Assembly (NCBI GenBank): GCA_018609665.1
Contig: JAHENN010000243.1
Coordinates: 1 to 6,896, forward strand
DNA length: 6,896 bases
DNA from: Haloarculaceae archaeon
GTDB lineage: Archaea; Halobacteriota; Halobacteria; Halobacteriales; Haloarculaceae
Direction: 5' to 3'
Part shown: positions 1 through 4,996 of the stretch, piece by piece
How positions within the stretch are numbered: the first letter of the stretch is position 1
How the letters are laid out: each line of letters starts with the position of its first letter
Notes under the pieces: generated by a model
Told to the model about the DNA's origin: nothing
The model's input: the letters and a program-made list of their open reading frames with translations, nothing else
The model's database searches: none
Program-made: the position numbers and the translations under genes

Positions 1-414
1 CGGGGGCTGGACCCCGCCGAGCACCACGGCCGCGTCGCCCGGGCGCTCCGGGAGGAGAACGGCCCGATGGCGGTCGCCGAGGCGTCGCTGCCGCACATCG
101 AGGCCGCCCTCGAGGACGCCGACACGGTGCTGGTCGACGGCATCCGCTCGGACGACGAGGTGGACGTCTTCGAGGACCGGTTCGGCGACGACTTCCTGCT
201 GGTCAGCATCGAGGCGCCGTTCGAGGCCCGCGAGCGACGCCTCGGCGAGCGCGGTCGGGACAACGTCGGCGAGGACGGCGAGTCGCTGGCCGAACGGGAC
301 GAACGCGAACTGGGGTTCGGCCTCGGGGCGGCGATGGACCGCGCCGACGTCACCATCGAGAACACGGGCACGCTCGCGGAGTTCCGCGAGCGGGTCCGGG
401 AGGTGCTGGGATGA
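1..414 (+). CDS. UPF0200 family nucleoside-kinase-like P-loop protein, 3' part
   Basis: Partial gene open from the first base in frame 1; 137 residues are visible and the true start and the P-loop lie upstream of the window. I recognise the C-terminal two thirds of UPF0200, an archaeal P-loop family related to adenylate and dephospho-CoA kinases. Family-typical pieces are HHGRVARALREENGP near visible residues 8-22, the strand DTVLVDGIRS followed by the acidic DDEVDVF, the strand LLVSIEAPFE, the arginine-rich lid-like RERRLGERGRDN, and ADVTIENTGTL before the last helix. The exact substrate of the family is not established; archaeal dephospho-CoA kinase activity is assigned to a different, GTP-dependent family. 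The ATG at 67 is internal, since conserved family sequence runs in from upstream. The stop codon overlaps the next gene's start (ATGA), so the two are very likely one operon. Confidence 0.9.
   Translation, partial: RGLDPAEHHGRVARALREENGPMAVAEASLPHIEAALEDADTVLVDGIRSDDEVDVFEDRFGDDFLLVSIEAPFEARERRLGERGRDNVGEDGESLAERDERELGFGLGAAMDRADVTIENTGTLAEFRERVREVLG
399..405 (+). promoter_or_regulatory. Shine-Dalgarno site for the UPF0201 gene
   Basis: GGAGGTG lies inside the end of the upstream gene and matches the archaeal 16S 3' end (CACCTCC). GGAGG ends seven bases before the ATG at 411. It is the only clear Shine-Dalgarno site in the window. This fits an internal operon gene; the starts at 882, 4578 and 6079 lack one. 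It supports the ATG at 411 as the start. Confidence 0.7.
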
Positions 415-821
415 TCTACAGCGTCGACGTTCGGGTGACTGCGCCGGTCAACGACACCGAGGTAACCGACCGCGTCGCGGACGCGGTGCGCAACCTCTTC
501 CCGGAGGCCGACGTCGAATCGCAACCGGGCGAACTCGTCGGCACCGGCCACGGCATGGAGCACTTCTCCGAGCAGCTCCACGAGCAGGCCATCCTCGACA
601 CGGCCCGCGGGCAGTTCTTCGCGGGACGGGACGGCGACACCTTCGAGTTCCGGCTGAAGAAGCAGGCGGCGTTCCGCGGCGTCGTCAACTTCGCCGTCGG
701 CGGCGAGGGCGAGCTGGGCGACATCCACGTCCGCGTCCGGGTGGCCGAGCCGTCCGTCGAGGAGTACGTCGACCACGTCGCGCCGCCGACGGAGGAGGGC
801 CGACCTGTCGACGTCGATTGA
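411..821 (+). CDS. UPF0201 family protein (RNA-binding-like fold)
   Basis: Complete 136-residue gene; the start overlaps the stop of the UPF0200 gene by four bases and has a good Shine-Dalgarno site. It matches archaeal UPF0201: the N-terminal strand YSVDVRVTAPVNDTE, a helix leading to LFPEADVE, then the signature region around HFSEQLHEQAILDTAR (residues about 51-66) and the strands TFEFRLKKQAAF and IHVRVRVAEP. Crystal structures of family members have been described as resembling RNA-binding proteins such as ribosomal protein L5, but no function is established. The usual archaeal length is about 130-150 residues, so this one is intact. UPF0200 and UPF0201 are fused into one polypeptide in Archaeoglobus fulgidus (AF_1395, from memory), which agrees with the coupling seen here and suggests a shared role. 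Confidence 0.92.
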   Translation: MIYSVDVRVTAPVNDTEVTDRVADAVRNLFPEADVESQPGELVGTGHGMEHFSEQLHEQAILDTARGQFFAGRDGDTFEFRLKKQAAFRGVVNFAVGGEGELGDIHVRVRVAEPSVEEYVDHVAPPTEEGRPVDVD

Positions 822-827
822 TAAATC
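818..827 (+). promoter_or_regulatory. Probable TATA box for the penicillin acylase gene
   Basis: TTGATAAATC overlaps the UPF0201 stop codon and is the only AT-rich element in the 60-bp gap before the acylase. With usual archaeal spacing, transcription would begin around 848-853, giving an approximately 30-base leader before the ATG at 882. No Shine-Dalgarno sequence is seen in that leader. The call rests on composition and spacing only. Confidence 0.5.
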
Positions 828-881
828 CCCGCGATACATCGGCAGAACGGCTATGCGGGCTCGCTCGCTGTCGTTCGACGA

Positions 882-3530
882 ATGGAGCACGCCGCTACCA
901 CCCGCCGGTCCGTGCTGGCGGGGCTCGGCAGCACGGCCGCGCTCGCGGGGACCGGGGCCGCGAGCGAACTGCTCGACGACGGGGCGACTGATACCCTCGA
1001 GGAGATAGAGATACTCAGAGACGAGTACAACGTCAGCCACGTCTACGCCGACGACCTCTACTCGCTGGCGTACGGCAACGGGTACGTCCAGGCCCGCGAC
1101 CGGCTCTTCCAGCTCGAGGTGTTCCGCCTCATCGCGAAGGGCGAATCCGCCTCGATGCTGGGATTCGGCCAGCTCGCCTCCGACATCCAGGTGACCCGCG
1201 ACCTCTACACCGAGGCGGAACGCGAGCGGATGTGGGAGGCCGCCTCCCCGACGGCACGCGAGACGGTCCGGGGGTTCGTCGACGGCATCAACCGCAAAAT
1301 CGTCGAGCGGGCCGCCGAGGGCGAACTGCCCGCCGAGTTCCCGGCGCTGGCGCACGCGCCCGAGCCCTGGGAGCCGACGGACATCGTCGCCGTCGTCGCC
1401 TACGAGATCGGCGTCTTCGGCGTCGGACAGATCAACGAACTCCGGCAGGCAAGGGAGTTCCAGGAGCTGCGGGAGTCGCTCGGCGACGAGGACGCCTTCG
1501 AGGCCTTCGGCGACTTCCGCTGGCTGCGGACGAAGGAGGACCACTACACCACCATCCCGGCCGACGAGCTGACCCTGGAGTCGGGGAAGACGAACCCCGG
1601 GTCGCTGTCGGCGGTGCCGGACGAACAGCTCGAGTTCGCCGAGGCCGCCGCTGGTGCGGAGATCTGGGGCATCGAGACGGACATCGAGCTCCCCGAGGAC
1701 CTCGAACTCGGGGAGCGAACGGGCTTCGGCCTGCTCGAGGAGTTCAAGTTCGGCTCGAACATGCTACACGTCGACGGCAAGCACACCGAGTCGGGGCGGC
1801 CGGTCAAGTGGGCCGGGCCGCAGATGGGGAAGTTCCTGCCGCCGGTCCCCTACGAGATCGGCCTCCACGGCGCCGGCTACGACTGCGTGGGGATGGGCGT
1901 CCCCGGGACGCCGACCATCGTCGTCGGACGGACGCCGAACATCTCGTGGTCGGTGACCACCGCCGGCGACGACATGGTCGATACCATCGCCGTCGAACTC
2001 GACCCCGATGACAGACACCGCTACAGGTGGAACGGCGAGTGGCACGAGATGGAGACCGAGACGGTTCGACACGTCGTCTCGCCGGTCCCGAGCGCCCAGG
2101 CCGGCGACCCGGAGGTCCGGGTCGTCGAGCAGGAGATCGCCCGGGTCCAGCAGCGCGGCGCCACCATGCCGGTCGTCGCCTGGAACGAAGAGGAGAACGT
2201 CGCGTGGTGCCAGCGGGTCACCACCCGCTACGACGAACTCGACGGCGGCTTCATGTGGGCGGGGGTCGGCCGGACCGACTCCATCGAGGAGTTCCGCGAG
2301 CAGATGTCGGAGTTCCCCTTCGGCTTCAACATGCAGGTCTCCGAGCGGGACCGGATCTCGTATCACCGGTTCGGACGGCTCCCGGAACGGAACCCCGAGA
2401 ACGACGGCCGGCTCCCCGCCGTCGCCGAGGACCACGAGTGGCTCGAGCTGGAACAGGGCGCGGGTCTCGGGCTCTTCCACGAGGACCCCGACCAGGGGTT
2501 CTACGTCAACTGGAACAACGCGCCGGTAGAGGGCTGGGAGAACAGCCAGTACCGGAACGGCACCGTCCACCACGTCGAGCGGATCGTCCGGGCGCTCGAG
2601 GAGAAACTCGGCATCAGCGGCGGCCGGCCGCCGGAGACGGCGAACGCGAACCTGACCCTCGGAGACCTCGAGGACGTCCTCGAGACCGCCGCGACCACCC
2701 ACCAGACGGCCCACGCCATGCTCCCGCGGTACGTCGATGCCGCCCGCGGGGCGTCCGACCGGCTGCGCGCGCTGGCCGAGGAACTCGAGGCCTGGCGCGA
2801 CGCCGGCTACACCTGGCGCGACGAAACCGGGGACGGCCGCGTCGACTTCGCCGGTCGGACCATCTGGCGGGAGATAACCATCCGGCTCCAGGAACTGCTG
2901 TTCGGGGAGTACCGCTCCGAACTGGACACGGACTTCGTCTACGGGGGGACCTACAGGACGCTCGTCCACGTCTTCGACGGGACCGCCGAGTTCGACTGGG
3001 TCGGCGAGGCCGGCTTCGACTCCGAGCGGGCGGTCCTCCGCGAGGCGATGCGGCGCGCCGCGGCCGAACTCGAGGCCCGGTTCGACAGTCCCGACCCCGG
3101 CGACTGGAAAGCCGAGGCCGACACCAGTTCGTATCTGGGCATCAGCGCCGCCGGCGGCGAGACCATCCCCCGGCTGGAGCGCGGTTCCTGGAACCACCTC
3201 GTCGCCTTCCGCGACGAACCGCGCGAGGACGTCGCCGAGGGCGTGCTCCCGCCGTCGAACTCCGGACACCTCGGCGCCGACGAGTTCGCCACATACCTGG
3301 CGGGCGGCGACCGCCCCGGCAGACACACCGACCAGCTCGACCTCTACGTCGACTTCGAGTTCAAACACCTCCCGCTGTTCCGGGAGGCGGTCGAGGCGGT
3401 CACCGTCGAGTCGGAGACGCTCGTCGCCGGGCCGCCGACGCCGGATGGGCCGACTGAAACGCCGGCAGACGACCGGTTCGACGCCAACGACCTGCCCGAA
3501 TTCAGCGGCGACGCTACCGGAGGCCGCTGA
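882..3530 (+). CDS. Tat-exported penicillin acylase family Ntn-hydrolase
   Basis: An 882-residue precursor of the penicillin amidase (S45) family, which hydrolyses amide bonds of acylated small molecules such as penicillins or N-acyl-homoserine lactones. The N-terminus has a Tat signal (RR at 8-9, RRSVL, then an Ala/Gly/Leu stretch to about 28) and no lipobox cysteine, so the product is probably secreted. The alpha-chain motif GNGYVQARDRLFQLEVFR is at 65-82. Self-cleavage is expected between Gly291 and Ser292 (KFGSNMLHV); Ser292 is the beta-chain nucleophile. Further family residues are Gln314 (23rd of the beta chain, as in the E. coli enzyme), the TTAGDDMVD region at 359-367 (oxyanion Ala and calcium-site Asp), and NWNN at 543-546 with the catalytic Asn. 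A Pro/Thr-rich tail follows residue 845. The substrate cannot be read from sequence. No in-frame start exists between the stop at 822-824 and 882. The 3' end overlaps the convergent molybdoenzyme gene by 17 bases. Confidence 0.93.
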   Translation: MEHAATTRRSVLAGLGSTAALAGTGAASELLDDGATDTLEEIEILRDEYNVSHVYADDLYSLAYGNGYVQARDRLFQLEVFRLIAKGESASMLGFGQLASDIQVTRDLYTEAERERMWEAASPTARETVRGFVDGINRKIVERAAEGELPAEFPALAHAPEPWEPTDIVAVVAYEIGVFGVGQINELRQAREFQELRESLGDEDAFEAFGDFRWLRTKEDHYTTIPADELTLESGKTNPGSLSAVPDEQLEFAEAAAGAEIWGIETDIELPEDLELGERTGFGLLEEFKFGSNMLHVDGKHTESGRPVKWAGPQMGKFLPPVPYEIGLHGAGYDCVGMGVPGTPTIVVGRTPNISWSVTTAGDDMVDTIAVELDPDDRHRYRWNGEWHEMETETVRHVVSPVPSAQAGDPEVRVVEQEIARVQQRGATMPVVAWNEEENVAWCQRVTTRYDELDGGFMWAGVGRTDSIEEFREQMSEFPFGFNMQVSERDRISYHRFGRLPERNPENDGRLPAVAEDHEWLELEQGAGLGLFHEDPDQGFYVNWNNAPVEGWENSQYRNGTVHHVERIVRALEEKLGISGGRPPETANANLTLGDLEDVLETAATTHQTAHAMLPRYVDAARGASDRLRALAEELEAWRDAGYTWRDETGDGRVDFAGRTIWREITIRLQELLFGEYRSELDTDFVYGGTYRTLVHVFDGTAEFDWVGEAGFDSERAVLREAMRRAAAELEARFDSPDPGDWKAEADTSSYLGISAAGGETIPRLERGSWNHLVAFRDEPREDVAEGVLPPSNSGHLGADEFATYLAGGDRPGRHTDQLDLYVDFEFKHLPLFREAVEAVTVESETLVAGPPTPDGPTETPADDRFDANDLPEFSGDATGGR

Positions 3531-4578
3531 CGAAGATGGCCAGCCGCTCGGCGTGGTCTCGGCGCCGGGTCACCCGGACCGACTCGACCCACTTGACCCA
3601 CTGGAAGCCGCGGCGTCCGGGCGCGACCAGCCGCAGCGGGAAGCCGTGGCCGTGGCTCAGCCGCTCGCCGTCGACGGCCGTCGCGAGCAGCGCCCCGCGG
3701 GCCTCCTCGAGCGGGAGGCTCCACCGGTAGCCGGTGACCGACCGGAACGACACCCAGGCGGCGTCGTCGTCGACGCCGGCGGCCGCCAGCAGCGAGTCGA
3801 CCGACACGCCGCGCCAGTCGTGTTCGGAGTACCAGCCGCTCGTGCAGTCGAGGACGGCCCGGCGCTCGTCGTCGTCGGCCAGCGCCGGGTAGTCGAGTTC
3901 CAGCGGCTCGGCGACGGCGCCGTCGACCGACAGCGTCCAGTCGTCGACGTCGACGGGGTCGGGGTCGTCGGCCACCCAGCTCGTCACCGGGAAGGCGTTG
4001 CCGTCGTCGCTGTTCTGCTCGCGGGAGCCGGTGAAGCGGCGGTCGGCGCCGGCGGTCTCGAGGGCACCGTTGACCGTCCCCTGGAGCCGGTAGACCGCCG
4101 CCCCGGCGACGACGGCCGCGCCGTACCGGAGGGCCGTCCGGCGGCCCTCGACGTCGGCCCGGGAGGGCAGCCGGAACCGGTAGCACAGGTGGCCGACGAG
4201 CAGCAGCGCGACGACGAGCCCCAGCCCGATGTGGAGGTTCAACAGTCCCCAGGGGCCGAGGTCGAGGTCGGCGCCGAACACCCACGCGACGCCGGAGCCG
4301 AAGGCGGCGACCGTGACGACGGTCAGGACGACCGACAGGGCGACGACGGCGCTGTGACGGACGCCGCGCAGCCGCGGCCGGACGCGCCGGAGCTTCAGTC
4401 CGACGAGCCCCGCAAGCACCAGCCCCCCGACGCCGTGGGTGACGAACACCCACGCACGGCTCGGCCGCCCGGAGTAGAGGCTCACGACCCCGGTCGCGAG
4501 CACGAACCCCACGCCGACGAGCAGCGAGCCGTCGAGCACGCGGGGGTTCGGGGCACGGAGCCAGCCAGGCCGGTCCAT
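3514..4578 (-). CDS. Membrane-anchored molybdopterin-dependent oxidoreductase (sulfite oxidase fold)
   Basis: A 354-residue fusion of an N-terminal membrane domain and a C-terminal sulfite-oxidase/MsrP-type molybdopterin domain. Five helices are likely: about 17-35, 43-61, 77-100, 112-132 and 150-164. Arg-rich loops (61-75, 133-151) and the Arg-containing N-terminus put the N-terminus inside and the catalytic domain outside. His48, His75, His116 and His130 sit at helix positions suited to haem b. Residues 195-340 are the enzyme: TLSVDG at 215-220, Cys245 in VLDCTSGWY as the expected molybdenum ligand, HDWRGVSVDSLL at 253-264, HGFPLRLVAP at 311-320, and WVKWVESVRV at 327-336. Family members oxidise or reduce small sulfur or oxo compounds; the substrate here is unknown. 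The twin arginine at 146-147 before the fifth helix resembles a Tat signal. An AT-rich box about 28 bases before the ATG and no Shine-Dalgarno site suggest a leaderless transcript. Confidence 0.9.
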   Translation of the reverse strand: MDRPGWLRAPNPRVLDGSLLVGVGFVLATGVVSLYSGRPSRAWVFVTHGVGGLVLAGLVGLKLRRVRPRLRGVRHSAVVALSVVLTVVTVAAFGSGVAWVFGADLDLGPWGLLNLHIGLGLVVALLLVGHLCYRFRLPSRADVEGRRTALRYGAAVVAGAAVYRLQGTVNGALETAGADRRFTGSREQNSDDGNAFPVTSWVADDPDPVDVDDWTLSVDGAVAEPLELDYPALADDDERRAVLDCTSGWYSEHDWRGVSVDSLLAAAGVDDDAAWVSFRSVTGYRWSLPLEEARGALLATAVDGERLSHGHGFPLRLVAPGRRGFQWVKWVESVRVTRRRDHAERLAIFVSGLR

Positions 4579-4603
4579 GCCCGGAAGGAGGGCGGCGAGC
4601 CGC

Positions 4604-4609
4604 TAATAG
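4604..4609 (-). promoter_or_regulatory. Probable TATA box for the molybdoenzyme gene
   Basis: On the minus strand CTATTA is centred about 28 bases upstream of the ATG at 4578, the spacing expected when transcription starts at the start codon. It lies in the 41-bp gap after the stop of the 65-residue ORF, so the molybdoenzyme can be expressed on its own. The bases before the ATG carry no Shine-Dalgarno sequence, which agrees with a leaderless mRNA. Confidence 0.55.
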
Positions 4610-4619
4610 GTTCGGCCGC

Positions 4620-4817
4620 TCACCCGGAGTGGGCGTTGTCGTCGTCCATCAGGTTCCGCATCCGGGCCGTCGAGTACGGCTCGAACTGCCGGGGCGCCAG
4701 CGCCGTTGCAGGGCGGCCCTCGTCGGTCGTCGCCCACGGGTCGGGGCGGCCGCGTGCGGCGGTTTCGGTCGTGGCTGTCGGTCGCGTGTCGTGCGTCGGG
4801 GTCGGTTCGGTGCTCAT
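4620..4817 (-). CDS. Small hypothetical protein, 65 residues
   Basis: I do not recognise this protein. Third codon positions are G or C in roughly nine of ten codons, and the product is hydrophilic with several Asp and Glu, as expected for a real haloarchaeal gene. Residues 1-25 are Thr/Pro/Glu-rich and look disordered. The second half (about 37-65) is less simple, with PRQFEPYSTARMRNLMDDDN, and could be a short helix or binding peptide. No membrane segment, signal peptide, Cys or metal motif is present. In-frame sequence stays open upstream to a stop at 4878-4880 but contains no ATG, GTG or TTG, so the ATG at 4817 is the only usable start. No Shine-Dalgarno site or close TATA box precedes it; the nearest strong box is about 140 bases upstream. 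It may be co-transcribed with the molybdoenzyme gene 41 bases downstream. The overlapping plus-strand ORF at 4629-4823 has a shadow-like Arg/Gly-rich composition. Confidence 0.6.
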   Translation of the reverse strand: MSTEPTPTHDTRPTATTETAARGRPDPWATTDEGRPATALAPRQFEPYSTARMRNLMDDDNAHSG

Positions 4818-4862
4818 GGGTAGTGTAGGGTGGTCGTACGGTCGGTGATGTGGTGAATCCGT

Positions 4863-4901
4863 CTCGCCGTCGAGGAATCAGCGGCGTACACCGACGGCGA
4901 G
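4863..4901 (-). repeat. 10-bp perfect inverted repeat (RNA stem-loop)
   Basis: CTCGCCGTCG at 4863-4872 and its exact reverse complement CGACGGCGAG at 4892-4901 flank a 19-base spacer, giving a GC-rich stem-loop in RNA from either strand. Pairing does not extend at either end. There is no following T-run on either strand, so it is not a classical terminator. It sits in the presumed leader of the 65-residue ORF. In GC-rich DNA a repeat like this can arise by chance. Confidence 0.5.
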
Positions 4902-4931
4902 CGGGCCGCGGCGACGGGCGGCGTGTCGCAT
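4878..4931 (-). CDS. Possible 17-residue leaderless ORF (leader peptide?)
   Basis: An ATG at 4931 lies about 26 bases downstream of the centre of the TTTATAAA box, the position where a haloarchaeal leaderless transcript would begin. It opens a 17-residue, arginine-rich ORF (MRHAARRRGPLAVGVRR) ending in TGA at 4880-4878. Six of 17 residues are Arg and none is acidic, unlike the rest of this acidic proteome, so it may be untranslated or act through the process of translation only. It is in frame with the 65-residue ORF but separated from it by the stop. The stop codon is in the loop of the stem-loop at 4863-4901. Proposed from position alone. Confidence 0.25.
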   Translation of the reverse strand: MRHAARRRGPLAVGVRR

Positions 4932-4953
4932 ACGGCTCTATCTTACACGATTG

Positions 4954-4961
4954 TTTATAAA
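4954..4961. promoter_or_regulatory. Strong TATA-like box, palindromic
   Basis: TTTATAAA is the most AT-rich element in the window and reads the same on both strands. On the minus strand it would start RNA near 4930, upstream of the 65-residue ORF and the molybdoenzyme. On the plus strand it would start RNA near 4984, antisense to the end of the methyltransferase gene. The minus direction is preferred because genes lie downstream that way; no clear purine-rich BRE settles the direction. Confidence 0.6.
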
Positions 4962-4996
4962 GATACCGGATGGCGGCGCGCTCTGCCGGCGACGGC

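Noticed and set aside
853..1008. 51-residue ORF starting at an ATG about 30 bases after the acylase TATA-like box and overlapping the acylase start in another frame
   Set aside because: Its position could make it a leaderless upstream ORF, but most of it lies within the acylase coding region and is Pro/Arg/Gly-rich like other shadows. Nothing else supports translation.
1764..3368. 534-codon open frame on the minus strand across the acylase gene
   Set aside because: It is a shadow: the acylase has clear family motifs along its whole length, while the antisense product is Gly/Val/Pro/Arg-rich without domains. Long antisense frames are expected where codon third positions are nearly all G or C.
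882..4817. A beta-lactam degradation or quorum-quenching gene cluster built around the acylase
   Set aside because: The neighbours (molybdoenzyme, small protein, RNA methyltransferase, protease, UPF0200/0201) have no known link to beta-lactams or acyl-homoserine lactones, and each gene seems to have its own promoter.
3445..4848. 467-codon plus-strand frame opposite the molybdoenzyme and the 65-residue ORF
   Set aside because: The product is repetitive in Arg, Gly, Pro, Asp and Glu with no recognisable domain, and it runs through the acylase end, an intergenic gap and two opposite genes. This is typical of a GC-driven shadow.
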